DNA of 64,000 nt from Prochilodus magdalenae. Lineage: Eukaryota > Chordata > Actinopteri > Characiformes > Prochilodontidae. A program made the translations under genes and the position numbers. Position 1 is the stretch's first letter. The number at the start of each line of letters is the position of its first letter. This document shows, in pieces, positions 34,923-47,825 of this stretch. Location: positions 30,001 to 94,000 of the forward strand of contig JAMWET010006806.1 of the NCBI GenBank assembly GCA_024036415.1, in the 5' to 3' direction. The notes beneath the pieces were generated by a model, which was not told the origin of the DNA, searched no databases, and worked only from the letters and a program-made list of their open reading frames with translations.

Positions 34923-36352
34923 TCCATCAGCTCCACTGACCGTACAGGACACTCTGTAGGTGTACAGGTCCAGACTGTAGTCCATCTGTTTCTCTGTGTA
35001 CTGTATTACCCTGTTCTTCAATGGGCAGGACCTCCACAGGATGGTGTTAGTGTGGGTGGTGCTGGTGTGAGTGGATCAGACACAGCAGTGCTGCTGGGCG
35101 CCTCGGTGTCATCGCTGGACTAGGAATCGTCCACCAACCAAAACTATCCATTACAACAAAGTCCTGTAGGCGGCAACCTGTGGGCAGGGTCCTGTGGGGT
35201 CTGGTGTCCTGGTCCAGCGACCTGTTTTTGGGTGGGCGGTTTAGGGGTGGGTGGTGTGGGTTGTGTGGCCAGCGACCTGTGGGCGGCATCCTATGGGCAG
35301 CGTCCTGTGGGCGGCATCCTATGGGCAGGGTCCTGTAGGTGGCGTCCTGTGGCCAGTGTCCTGTGGGGCAGCGTCCTGTGGGCGGCATCCTGTGGGCAGC
35401 GTCCTGTGGCCAGCGACCTGTGGGGCAGCGTCCTGTGGGCGGCATCCTATGGGCAGGGTCCTGTAGGGGGCGTCCTGTGGGGCGGCATCCTGTGGGCAGC
35501 GTCCTGTGGCCAGCGACCTGTGGGCGGCATCCTATGGGCAGGGTCCTGTAGGTGGCGTCCTGTGGCCAGCGACCTGTGGGGCAGTGTCCTGTGGGTGGCA
35601 TCCTATGGGCAGGGTCCTGTGGGCGACGTCCTGTGGCCAGCGACCTGTGGGGCAACGTCCTGTGGGCAGCATCCTGTGGGCAGCGTCCTGTGGCCAGCGA
35701 CCTGTGGGGCAGTGTCCTGTGGGCGGCATCCTATAGGCAGGGTCCTGTGGGCGACGTCCTGTGGCCAGCGACCTGTGGGGCAACGTCCTGTGGGCTGCAT
35801 CCTATGGGCAGGGTCCTGTGGGTGGCGTCCTGTGGCCAGCGACCTGTGGGGCAACGTCCTGTGGGCAGCATCCTGTGGGCAGCGTCCTGTGGCCAGCGAC
35901 CTGTGGGGCAGTGTCCTGTGGGGCAGTGTCCTGTGGGCGGCATCCTATGGGCAGGGTCCTGTGGGTGGCGTCCTGTGGCCAGCGACCTGAGGGGCAACAT
36001 CCTGTGGGGCAGCATCCTGTGGGCGGCATCCTATGGGCAGGGTCCTGTGGGGCAGCATCCTATGGGCAGGGTCCTGTGGGCGGCGTCCTGTAGGGCAGCG
36101 TCCTGTGGGGCAGCATCCTATGGCCAGCGTCCTGTGGGGCAGCGTCCTGTGGGGCGGCGTCCTGTGGGGCGGCGTCCTGTGGGGCAGCGTCCTGTGGGGC
36201 AGCGTCCTGTGCCCCCTGATGAAGGACTAGAGGATGACCAGCACTGCACTGTGCAGCAGCAGATGAGCTATCGTCTCTGACTGTCCATCTACAAGGTGGA
36301 GCAGCAAGGTAGGAGTGTCTAATAGAGTGGACAGTGAGTGGACACAGTGTCT
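34923..36352 (+). repeat. Dispersed element, copy 1, with internal minisatellite expansion
   Basis: The ends are ATCAGCTCCACTGACCGTAC at the left and GTGTCTAATAGAGTGGACAG then TGAGTGGACACAGTGTC at the right. Both ends recur in reverse complement in copy 2 at 37373-38488. Inside, 35164-36213 is a minisatellite of 14-15 and 16-24 base units around GTCCTGTGGGGCAGC and GTCCTGTGGCCAGCGACCTG. ORFs of GQRPVG repeats on both strands come from the array. I believe this element is a common non-autonomous repeat of otophysan fishes, from memory. Confidence 0.85.
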
Positions 36353-37372
36353 CAACACTCCAGCAGCACCAGTGGTACCGGCCCAGGCTGCTGATTGTAA
36401 TTGCTCAGCTAACGACCCTCACAGAGTGACTAATCCGTTGGCTAATCTGATTAGAGCCCCGAGATTAATGAGCCATTAGCTTGAGATGAATGAAAGTGGA
36501 TTGCTGTTGGCCGGTCTTCCTTTTCCCTCTCCTCTCGTCCTGCGGTCCCAGAGCAGCGATTTCTCCAGGAGGGCCCCTACGCCAAACCCCCTCAGTCCCA
36601 AAGCCTCCACCCCAAAGCCTCCACTCTACGTGCAGCGTAGCTAGCCTGGAAGAACTGGATGGAGGAGGAGAAGACGTTCCATGGGACGGTGATCAGTTCT
36701 GCTTTCAGTGGCTGGTTCTTCACCCACTAGATGTGATGTAATGTAGATGTTCCATACCCGGACCCTGTTCCTAAGAGCAGCGCTGTATGTGGGAGCTATA
36801 GGAAGCCCACCCGCTCGTTCCATGACCTTCTGGCACCCGGCCATCTGGGATGCATATACAGGCCTCCATTTACACAGGCGGTCGTTCTCCTTTTCCTTCC
36901 AGGGTGAGGTCAGCCTCCTCCCGAGAGCGCGAATCAATCGGGGCCCCTGATGACGGACGGAACTGTTTATTTACAGGTAGCCTCCAGACCGGAATGTCAT
37001 CTGTGTACGGGTGGAGCTGCGCTGTATGGTATTCCTTGTGTATGGAGCGAGGCTGGTTCTGTGTAGGTAGCCCCGTCGGCTTCGGTGGTCTCAGCCTAAA
37101 GGCGTGCGGTAGTGATGTGAAAATCTGGGCTTTATTCTTCCGTGCAGGGCAGGCGCAGCTGGAGTTGAGAATTCCAGTCGTGGATTTCGGAATTCCATGT
37201 GTAACTGATCATCTAAACGTTTTAATGCGAAGCAGGCCATTCCCGGGAAGCTTGCTGGGAGTCGGGATGAAGTAGTTGCTGGTTCCACGGTAAAATTCCT
37301 GATGGTTATCGTCACCGTTTCAAACTGTGAACATGGTGGACGACACCATGGAGCCGTCCTGTGAGTGGATCG
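36353..37372. other. Spacer between the inverted element copies
   Basis: This 1.0 kb has no tandem repeat. Overlapping ORFs of 80-140 codons occur on both strands (36490-37275), but none shows a recognisable domain and I found no convincing exon. Confidence 0.4.
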
Positions 37373-38488
37373 GACACTGTGTCCACTCACTGTACACTCT
37401 ATTAGACACTCCTACCTTGCTGGTCCACCTTGTAGATGGACAGTCAGAGACGATAGCTCATCTGCTGCTGCACAGTGCAGTGTTGGTCATCCTCTAGTCC
37501 TTCATCAGTGGACACAGGACGCTGCCCCACAGGACGCTGCCCCACAGGACGCTGCCCCACAGGACGCTGCCCCACAGGACGCTGCCCCACAGGATGCCCC
37601 TCACCACAGGTTGCTGCCCCGGAGGACTCTGCCCCGGAGGACGCTGCCCCAGAGGACGCTGCCCCACAGAATGCTGCCCCACAGGACACCCCTCACCACA
37701 GGACGCTGCCCCACAGGACGCCCCTCACCACAGGACGCTGCCCCGGAGGACGCTGCCCCAGAGGACGCTGCCCCACAGGACGCCCCCCCCACAGGACGCC
37801 CCTCACCACAGGACGCTGCCCCACAGGACGCCCCTCACCACAGGACGCTGCCCCGGAGGACGCTGACCCTTGGACGCTGTCCCGGAGGACGCTGTCCCGG
37901 AGGACGCTGTCCCGGAGGACGCTGCCCCAGAGAACGCTTTCCCACAGGACGCCCCTCACCACAGGACGCTGACCCTTGGATGCTGTCCCGGAGGACGCTG
38001 CCCCACAGGACGCTGCCCCACAGGACGCTGCCCCACAGGACGCCCCTCACCACAGGACGCTGCCCCACAGGACGCTGCCCCACAGGACGCTGCCCTGGAG
38101 GACACTGACCCTTGGATGCTGTCCTGGAGGACGCTGCCCCACAGGACGCTGCCCCACAGGACGCTGCCCCACAGGACGCCCCTCACCACAGGACGCAGCC
38201 CCACAGGACGATGCCCCACAGGACTTTGCTGGCTAGACAGTTTTGGACGTCAAAGTGTCCGGCACCACTGCTGTGTCTGATCCACTCACCCCAGCACCAC
38301 ACACACTAACACCACCACCACGTCAGTGTCCCTGCTCTGTGGGGGTCCTCTGGGGGTCCTGACCATTGTAGAACAGGGTAATACAGTACACAGAGAAACA
38401 GATGGACTACAGTCTGGACCTGTCCACCTACAGAGTGTCCTGTATGGTCAGTGGAGCTGATGGAGTGGACAGTGAGTGGTGAACCTCC
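37373..38488 (-). repeat. Dispersed element, copy 2 (inverted), with internal 15-bp expansion
   Basis: This is the reverse complement of the element at 34923-36352. TGTCCACTCACTGTACACTC and ACCTTGTAGATGGACAGTCA lead in, and CTACAGAGTGTCCTGTATGG then TCAGTGGAGCTGATGGAGTG lead out. The internal array at 37507-38225 repeats CACAGGACGCTGCCC and its relatives (CGGAGGACGCTGCCC, CACAGGACGCCCCTCAC). The unit is the same sequence as in copy 1, but the variants and order differ. Confidence 0.85.
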
Positions 38489-39236
38489 TCCAGTGTTCCT
38501 CTGGTGAGCTCACATATTAAGCTGGGGTGAACAGGTCCAGGTCCTGTGCTGCCCCCACCCCGACTGGTTCCGAGCTACGCGACTGAGCTCTCCGGGTTCC
38601 TCGTCCAGAGGAATGTGTCCTGTAACCTCGGTGATACTAACTAGACGCCTGTAACGTCGCTTTGAGACTGTCATCGGCTTGTTCCCTGGCATCCGTCCTC
38701 CGTGTTTTCCTGCCCCGAAACAACATTCCGGCCGAGCCGTCCAGGCCTGAGGTTTCTCCGCTCGCGGTCCTGGCTCGGCCCTCTCCCCGCGCGGAATGCT
38801 CTTTTCAGTGACGCCGGACTTTTCCTCGGAACGATCTTCGGCGAGAGCGCCTGGAAGGCCGTTTAGCTCACTGTTGCGCTCCTGCCATCACAAACACACA
38901 TTAGCGCTACACCACTACCACACCGTGCTCTCAGCAGAGACACACGGCTCATGAACGACTGCTTCTGGAATGCTGGAGGATGGATGGGATTTTTTTTTTT
39001 TCCGTTCGCACGTTACGATGGGAGGAATGACTCACCTCGACGATAAGCATCAGATCGATTCATAATCTCGAAGAATGTGGAGCAGAAACAGACTGCGACC
39101 GCGAGTAGTGGGGTGGGTAAAGGTCAGAGGTCGAGCCCATAGCTGTAATGAACCCCAGGATTTGGAGCTTCTCCATGATTTTCCCAGATTCCTGCACGTT
39201 CCAGTCTTTGAGCCGTCATTCCGAGTGGGTTTTGTG
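38489..39236. other. Intron 3 sequence, GC-rich patch near 38700-38870
   Basis: The part around 38690-38870 is richer in GC and CpG (CTCGCGGTCCTGGCTCGGCC, CCCCGCGCGG) than its surroundings. It might be a small CpG-rich element, but I see no promoter motif set or exon. A T-run lies at about 38990-39002. Confidence 0.3.
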
Positions 39237-39590
39237 TACGGGGGTTCAGATGTTCATCAAAGTGATTGTCTAGAACACACATATAGACGTTCTACTGACT
39301 ATCTAGAACCAGCAGTGAACCTACACGTGTCTTCTGAGTGTGTATGGAATGTTGATGATGGGTAAATCTGGAAAACCTGGAAATACTAAGTTCCTTTGGG
39401 GGACTATTTCACAGCGCCCTGCAGCATGTATCCCTCCACCATGAATGGAGTTTAAGGCGGAGGTCTTCTCCACCCTGTCATAAACAGCGTCTCAGACATC
39501 AGGCAGCGTATTCAGAACCACCTCATGTAGGAACTTCCTGTGAGGGAGCTTTTAGAGGGGGACGTCTGGTTACCTTCACCACCACTGGGA
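39237..39590 (+). repeat. Dispersed repeat copy B (pairs with 10465-10860)
   Basis: It shows the same order of shared blocks as copy A: TCTAGAACACACATATAGAC, TCTGGAAAACCTGGAAA, TTTGGGGGACTATTT, TGTATCCCTCCACCATGAAT, GGAGTTTAAGGC, TCCTGTGAGGGAG and GACGTCTGGTTACC. It is of unknown family. Confidence 0.7.
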
Positions 39591-39924
39591 ACGGATCTGA
39601 GAAATTCCCGACGGCCTAAGGTAACAATTCCAGAGCTCAGCAAAATCTCAGCCCGGAAAACCCACCACTCCACCTGTATTCACCAGGCAAAGTCCCCAGT
39701 GACTGATACCTACCTACTAATCATGGTCCAGATTTGGTAGATGCCGACCCTCACACAATTCCGAGGAGAATTCCCTGTAGACTGGGATTGTATCCACTGC
39801 TGGTAGACCCGTATGACCGTACGCTTCCATACACCTGCAGATTCAGCTACTTCCTCACACTATGGTCTTTGGCCACGCCCACATGCTCAGTCACTCCTGT
39901 TAGCCAATCATTAACATCTGCTCT

Positions 39925-40078
39925 GGAGCGTTTACCACACATGGAACGAGACATTCCCTGCACTGTAGCACCTCCTCCCAATCTATGGATCCCGTCACTC
40001 ACACCCCACAGGGGTTTATAGCTCCATCATCCTCGTGCAGCGCCACCTGCAGGAGCCTGAAGGTACTACCACCTTAAA
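39925..40078 (+). repeat. Dispersed repeat copy (pairs with 31310-31440)
   Basis: It shares CTCCCAATCTATGGATCCCG, TCACTCACACCCCACAGGGG and GTGCAGCGCCACCTGCAGGA with the copy at 31310. CAGCGCCACCTGCAGG is a near-perfect CTCF core on the minus strand (GCGCCACCTGCAGG; one mismatch). Confidence 0.75.
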
Positions 40079-40739
40079 CACCGGTTTCAGGAAAAGGTTG
40101 GGACGGTGCATTTTTGGGTGTTTTGATAGCGCTGCTGTAGGGCAGCTTGGTGGGGGGAAGGTGGTGGTTGCGGGTGGTGCTAATTGTTTCAGGAAATTCC
40201 TTCAGATTAGATGTCATCAGTGCGTGTTTCTCGGAAACGCCGGATTCGGAAGGACTGTTTACCGAAGCGAGGACCCTGATAGGAGGACGCTGGTACTTTC
40301 CCTGCCCAGCGGAATGCCTTATCGTGCTGCGGCCATCGGCGGTGCGTTCCTAGCTCCGACCGGCTCCCTGCGCTATTCTTCAGCCCTGCGCGTTTCGCCC
40401 GTCGCACGGCGCTTTCCCGGGAACGCTGGCAGGCAGAGGAGCGGATTGAGGCTCTGCGCTTAAGCGCGGCCTGTTGTTGTTATTGTTGGGCTGTGTTTGC
40501 TGGACTCCAGCTGCTTCCTGCCCCCGTACGCGAGGAATTGTTGATCTTTCTGTTCTCCGTGCGATGCCAGAATCGTCTGGCCAACCAAACCAACAGATCT
40601 GGCACCGTGTCAGAAGAACCATCCGGCATCCCTCCTCGCTCAGGAAGGGCCTCGGCGCAGGGGCCTATAGAGGCTCGTTTGACCAGCAGCCCCTTGTTAA
40701 CCTGGGGAAAGCTGGGAAAACATGGAAAACACGGATCAC
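40079..40739. other. Intron 3 sequence, no gene recognised
   Basis: A moderately CpG-rich stretch at 40240-40470 holds overlapping ORFs on both strands with no recognisable domain. No exon can be supported. Confidence 0.35.
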
Positions 40740-40915
40740 CTTCATTTGGCTGATTTTGACTTTTAGGCGTCGTTTGATCACATGACCTGCCGTTTACACC
40801 GTGGGGAAGTTTCATGATGAACAGACCAGCGGAACTGGCCCAGAGGGTCTCGGAGAAACGTCCGGTTCCATTGACCTCCATTAAAATCTGGTTGGGTTTT
40901 TGCCCTCCCCTGTAT
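40740..40915 (+). repeat. Dispersed repeat copy (inverted relative to 3585-3795)
   Basis: It matches the reverse complement of 3585-3795 over GTTTACACCGTGGGGAAGTTT, TGATGAACAGACC and ACGTCCGGTTCCATTGACC (with small differences). Confidence 0.6.
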
Positions 40916-41039
40916 AGTTGCTGTTTTGGAGAGGCCAGTTTTTCTTTGGAGAGAGAGAGAGTGGATACAGGCGTACGCGGACCTGCTCAGACCCGCTAAA
41001 CAAATACATTAATGAATTCATATGTAACATTTCAACTTG

Positions 41040-42628
41040 GAAAAAATGCCTGCATCCATCCATACATACGTTCAACCATACCTCCATCCATACATGCATC
41101 CATCAATACATCCATCCATACATATATACATACATCCATACATACATACATCCATACATACATACATCCAACCATACCTCCATCCATACATGCATCCATC
41201 AATACATCCATCCATACATATATACATACATCCATACATACCTCCATCCATACATCCATACATACATACATACATCCAACCATACCTCCATCCATACATG
41301 CATCCATCAATACATCCATCCATACATATATACATACATCCATACATACCTCCATCCATACATCCATACATACATACATACATCCAACCATACCTCCATC
41401 CATACATGCATCCATCAATACATCCATCCATACATATATACATACATCCATACATCCATCCATACATACATACATGCATCCATCCATACCTCCATCCATA
41501 CATGCATCCATCAATACATCCATCCATACATATATACATACATCCATACATACCTCCATCCATACATCCATACATACCTCCATCCATACATACATACATA
41601 CATACATACATACATACATACATACATACATACATACATACATGCATACATACATCTATCCATTCATCCATCCATACGTCCAACCATACCTCCATCCACA
41701 CATGCATCCATCCATACCTCCATCTATACATGCATCCATCCCTACATATATACGTCCATCCATATACGTCCAACCATACCTCCATCCATACATGCATCCA
41801 TCAATACATACATGCATCCATCCATACCTCCATCCATCCATGCATCCACCCATCCATACATACATCCAACCATACCTCCATCCATACATGCATCCATCAG
41901 TACATACATGCATGCATTCATTCATCCATTGATCCATCCATACATACATACATACATACATACATACATACATACATACATACATCCATACGTCCAACCA
42001 TACCTCCATTCATACATGCATCCATCCATACCTCCATCTTTACATGCATCCATCCCTACATATATACATCCATCCATATACGTCCAACCATACCTCCATC
42101 CATACATGCATCCATCAGTACATACATGCATTCATCCATACCTCCATCCATCCATGCATGCATTCATCCATACCTCCATCCATCCATGCATGCATCCATC
42201 CATACCTCCATCCATCCATGCATCCATCCATCCATACCTCCATATATACATGCATCCATCCATACATATACACATCCATCCATCCATACGTCCAACCATA
42301 CATACATACATACATCAGTACATACATGCATCCATCCATACCTCCATCCTTACATGCATCCATTCATACCTCCATCCATCCATGCATCCATTCATACCTC
42401 CATCCATCCATGCATCCATCAATCCATACCGCCATCCATTCATGCATCCATCCATACCACCATCGATACATGCATCCATCCATCCATACGGCCATACATA
42501 TATACATAGATACATCCACACGCACATGCATCCATCCATCCATCCATGCATTCATTTATACCTCCATTAACCCATCCATCCATCCATACCTTCATCCATC
42601 CCTCCATCCGTCCATCCATCCATTTGTT
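41040..42628. repeat. CATACATCCATC compound microsatellite/minisatellite
   Basis: The block is built of CATA, CATC and CCTC tetramers. Larger blocks recur, such as the unit from ACCATACCTCCATCCATACA through TGCATCCATCAATACATCCA, repeated about every 115-120 bases at 41170, 41290 and 41400. ORFs in several frames (up to 550 codons of IHTYIHP, and MDVCMYV on the other strand) come from the low-complexity composition. Confidence 0.97.
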
Positions 42629-43914
42629 TTTAATTAGCCGTTAGATATAGGCACAGACCCATCCTTCACCCAGCTGTCACCTTGGCTAATCATATTCCAC
42701 TGGTTAAGTCTGAATGCTAGCGTTAGCGGTACCGTGTGTTGAGTCTGCTGTAGAGGGCTGTTGTGAAGCTGGAGATACGGGACGTGTCATGATACAGGGG
42801 TTATGATTCAGTGTGCTGTGATACTGTGTGATACACCACAGTGGGTGTCTCCTTCACGAGCCTCGGTCCTCGTTCAGGTGCGCGTTGGTCCGTTAGCTCC
42901 TCCACCCCGTGATGTGGGTCCCTTTCTGCAAACTCCGCCCTGACGTCCTCTGACGGAGGCCGTTCCTGGACCAGCATGGGCACGCGCTTGGCCGGGAATA
43001 CAGGTCATTAGCAGCTCATTGTGGATGTCAGGAACATTTGCTCGTTGGGTCTCTCGCTCGGAATGACAAGACGATGGCACCAACCCCTGAGTATTAAGCC
43101 CGGCTGAACAGTCTTCTCCTCGTGTCAGGGAGCGTGCATTCCTCCTGTCCTCGGAGCATGAACTACTTCTCTGGAGGTCTTCCTAACCTCTCCTCTGGCA
43201 CTGCTCCCACAGCTCTGACATGTGTTGCGTCAGAGGTGGCGGGTCCTGGATTCCTCCTCCTGTTTCCCAGCGCTGGCGGACGGGCCGTGTTGGTAGGAGC
43301 CTGCGGTGTGCCCCCGGGTTCCTGAGCATTCCTGGGTGGGGTTTAGCAGATCCTGACCTCCTCGATGGCTGTCCGTTCCGTGTAAGGGCTTGCGCAACGC
43401 TCTCTCTCCCCCAGCTGGCATCTGATCGGCACCAGAAAGGCATTTTTCGGAATCTTGCTGTCTAACAAATGTGACTCTGATGTTGTTCTAACAGAAACAA
43501 GACTCTGGAACTCGGAACAGGAATGCGGGCGTGATCCCGCACCTTTGAAGGCGCTGCCAAGGAAATCGAGCGCCAACGGAGAACGAGAGCACGTCGGTTC
43601 ACGGAGCTCGTGTGGAGCTCCTGGGCGACGCTTACCTGTCTCGCTCCAGGTGATGGAGATGGAATGAAAGGGATTTGGTTGATGGAAGGTATGAACCGCT
43701 GCCCAGGAAGGTCGACCGAGCATGGATCGCTTGGAATGCTAATTCTTCTCGGCCGTCCAAGAAGCTCTGGAGCTGATTTCATCCGAGGTCATAAACCGGA
43801 GAGAGGCTAAACCGTGAGGGACTTCAGTTTCCAATACAGCATCGATCACGGAGAGGGAGCAGGAGGCTAGCTAACAGGATACACCACCTTTAGCTGTAGC
43901 TCATCCCTTCATCC
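42629..43914. other. Intron 3 sequence, no gene recognised
   Basis: Mixed sequence. ORFs of up to 126 codons at 43122-43810 overlap on both strands without family signatures. Confidence 0.4.
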
Positions 43915-46900
43915 CTCACCAACACTGTTCCTTCATCCCTTCATCCGTCACCAACACTGTTCCTTCATCCCTCACCAACACTGTTCCTTCATCCCTTCAT
44001 CCGTCACCAACACTGTTCCTTCATCCCTCACCAACACTGTTCCTTCATCCCTCACCAACACTGTTCCTTCATCCCTTCATCCATCACCAACACTGTTCCT
44101 TCATCCCTCACCAACACTGTTCCTTCATCCCTTCATCCCTCACCAACACTGTTCCTTCATCCCTCACCAACACTGTTCCTTCATCCGTCACCAACACTGT
44201 TCCTTCATCCCTTCATCCATCACCAACACTGTTCCTTCATCCCTCACCAACACTGTTCCTTCATCCCTCACCAACACTGTTCCTTCATCCCTCACCAACA
44301 CTGTTCCTTCATCCCTTCATCCCTCACCAACACTGTTCCTTCATCCCTCACCAACACTGTTCCTTCATCCCTTCATCCCTCACCAACACTGTTCCTTCAT
44401 CCCTCACCAACACTGTTCCTTCATCCGTCACCAACACTGTTCCTTCATCCCTTCATCCATCACCAACACTGTTCCTTCATCCCTCACCAACAATGTTCCT
44501 TCATCACTTCATCCCTCACCAACACTGTTCCTTCATCCCTTCATCCCTCACCAACACTGTTCCTTCATCCCTCACCAACACTGTTCCTTCATCCCTCACC
44601 AACACTGTTCCTTCATCCCTTCATCCATCACCAACACTGTTCCTTCATCGCTTCATCCCTCACCAACACTGTTCCTTCATCCCTCACCAACACTGTTCCT
44701 TCGTCCCTTCATCCATCACCAACACTGTTCCTTCATCCCTTCATCCCTCACCAACACTGTTCCTTCATCCCTCACCAACACTGTTCCTTCATCCCTTCAT
44801 CCCTCACCAACACTGTTCCTTCATCCCTTCATCAGTCACCAACACTGTTCCTTCATCCCTTCATCCGTCACCAACACTGTTCCTTCATCCCTTCATCCGT
44901 CACCAACACTGTTCCTTCATCCCTTCATCCATCACCATCACTGTTCCTTCATCCGTTCATCCGTCACCCGTCACCAACACTGTTCCTTCATCCCTTCATC
45001 CATCACCAACACTGCACCTTCATCCATTCATCCGTCACCCGTCACCAACACTGTTCCTTTATCCCTTCATCCGTCACCCGTCACCAACACTGTTCCTTCA
45101 TCCGTCACCCGTTACCAACACTGTTCCTTCGTCCCTTAATTCCTGTATCCATCAACAACATGGTTTCTTCATCCCTTCATTCCTTCATCCGTCACCAACA
45201 CTGTTCCTTTATCCCTTCATCCATCACCAACACTGTTCCTTCATCGCTTCATCCCTCACCAACACTGTTCCTTCATCCCTCACCAACACTGTTCCTTCGT
45301 CCCTTCATCCATCACCAACACTGTTCCTTCATCCCTTCATCCCTCACCAACACTGTTCCTTCATCCCTCACCAACACTGTTCCTTCATCCCTTCATCCCT
45401 CACCAACACTGTTCCTTCATCCCTTCATCAGTCACCAACACTGTTCCTTCATCCCTTCATCCGTCACCAACACTGTTCCTTCATCCCTTCATCCGTCACC
45501 AACACTGTTCCTTCATCCCTTCATCCATCACCATCACTGTTCCTTCATCCGTTCATCCGTCACCCGTCACCAACACTGTTCCTTCATCCCTTCATCCATC
45601 ACCAACACTGCACCTTCATCCATTCATCCGTCACCCGTCACCAACACTGTTCCTTTATCCCTTCATCCGTCACCCGTCACCAACACTGTTCCTTCATCCG
45701 TCACCCGTTACCAACACTGTTCCTTCGTCCCTTAATTCCTGTATCCATCAACAACATGGTTTCTTCATCCCTTCATTCCTTCATCCGTCACCAACACTGT
45801 TCCTTTATCCTTTCATCCGCCACAAACACTGTTCCTTTATCCCTTCATCCGTCACCAACACTGTACCTTCATCCCTTCATTCCTTTATCCATCACCAACA
45901 CTGTTCCTTCATCCCTCACCAACACTGTTTCTTCATCCCTTTATCCGTCACCAACACTGTTCCTTCATCCGTCACCTGTCACCAACACTGTTTCTTCATC
46001 CCTTCATCCCTCACCAACACTGTTCCTTCATCCCTCACCAACACTGTTCCTTCATCCCTCACCAACACTGTTCCTTCATCCCTTCATCCATCACCAACAC
46101 TGTTCCTTCATCGCTTCATCCCTCACCAACACTGTTCCTTCATCCCTCACCAACACTGTTCCTTCGTCCCTTCATCCATCACCAACACTGTTCCTTCATC
46201 CCTTCATCCCTCACCAACACTGTTCCTTCATCCCTCACCAACACTGTTCCTTCATCCCTTCATCCCTCACCAACACTGTTCCTTCATCCCTTCATCAGTC
46301 ACCAACACTGTTCCTTCATCCCTTCATCCGTCACCAACACTGTTCCTTCATCCCTTCATCCGTCACCAACACTGTTCCTTCATCCCTTCATCCATCACCA
46401 TCACTGTTCCTTCATCCGTTCATCCGTCACCCGTCACCAACACTGTTCCTTCATCCCTTCATCCATCACCAACACTGCACCTTCATCCATTCATCCGTCA
46501 CCCGTCACCAACACTGTTCCTTTATCCCTTCATCCGTCACCCGTCACCAACACTGTTCCTTCATCCGTCACCCGTTACCAACACTGTTCCTTCGTCCCTT
46601 AATTCCTGTATCCATCAACAACATGGTTTCTTCATCCCTTCATTCCTTCATCCGTCACCAACACTGTTCCTTTATCCCTTCATCCATCACCAACACTGTT
46701 CCTTCATCGCTTCATCCCTCACCAACACTGTTCCTTCATCCCTCACCAACACTGTTCCTTCGTCCCTTCATCCATCACCAACACTGTTCCTTCATCCCTT
46801 CATCCCTCACCAACACTGTTCCTTCATCCCTCACCAACACTGTTCCTTCATCCCTTCATCCCTCACCAACACTGTTCCTTCATCCCTTCATCAGTCACCA

Positions 46901-47825
46901 ACACTGTTCCTTCATCCCTTCATCCGTCACCAACACTGTTCCTTCATCCCTTCATCCGTCACCAACACTGTTCCTTCATCCCTTCATCCATCACCATCAC
47001 TGTTCCTTCATCCGTTCATCCGTCACCCGTCACCAACACTGTTCCTTCATCCCTTCATCCATCACCAACACTGCACCTTCATCCATTCATCCGTCACCCG
47101 TCACCAACACTGTTCCTTTATCCCTTCATCCGTCACCCGTCACCAACACTGTTCCTTCATCCGTCACCCGTTACCAACACTGTTCCTTCGTCCCTTAATT
47201 CCTGTATCCATCAACAACATGGTTTCTTCATCCCTTCATTCCTTCATCCGTCACCAACACTGTTCCTTTATCCTTTCATCCGCCACAAACACTGTTCCTT
47301 TATCCCTTCATCCGTCACCAACACTGTACCTTCATCCCTTCATTCCTTTATCCATCACCAACACTGTTCCTTCATCCCTCACCAACACTGTTTCTTCATC
47401 CCTTTATCCGTCACCAACACTGTTCCTTCATCCGTCACCTGTCACCAACACTGTTTCTTCATCCCTTCATCCGCCACCAGCACTGTTCCTTCATCCATCA
47501 CCAACACTGTTCCTTCACCCCTTTATCCGTCACCAACACTGTTCCTTCATCCGTCACCCGTCACCAACACTGTTCCTTTACCCCTTCATCCGTCACCAAC
47601 ACTGTTCCTTCATCCGTCACCCGTCACCAACACTGTTCCTTCATCCGTCACCCGTCACCAACACTGTTCCTTCATCCGTCACCAACACTATTTCTTCATC
47701 CCTTCATTCCTCACAAACACTGTTCCTTCATCCCTTCATCCGTCACCAACATTGTTCCTTCATCCCCTAATCCGTCACCAACACTGTTCCTTCATCACCT
47801 AATCCGTCACCAACACTGTTTAGCT
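43915..47825. repeat. 24/33-bp minisatellite with 1463-bp higher-order repeats
   Basis: Units are CACCAACACTGTTCCTTCAT followed by CCCT (24 bases), or with an added CCCTTCATC (33 bases); both are multiples of 3. Spelling variants (CCGT, CCAT, CCGTCACCCGT) mark sub-blocks. A rare marker, TCCTGTATCCATCAACAACA, occurs at 45141, 45737, 46604 and 47200, with spacings 596, 867 and 596. A 1463-base segment is therefore tandemly duplicated. The 901-codon ORF (44493-47198) is a product of periodicity. Confidence 0.97.

Noticed and set aside
40918..42570. 550-codon ORF of IHTYIHP repeats and antisense MDVCMYV ORFs
   Set aside because: Several frames on both strands are open because CATA/CATC tetramers rarely form stops in these frames. 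It is low-complexity microsatellite.
44493..47198. 901-codon ORF of SFIPSSLTNTVP-type repeats
   Set aside because: It is the translation of a 24/33-bp minisatellite whose period is a multiple of 3. It has no signal peptide, domain or splice context, and lies in an intron of the fibulin gene.
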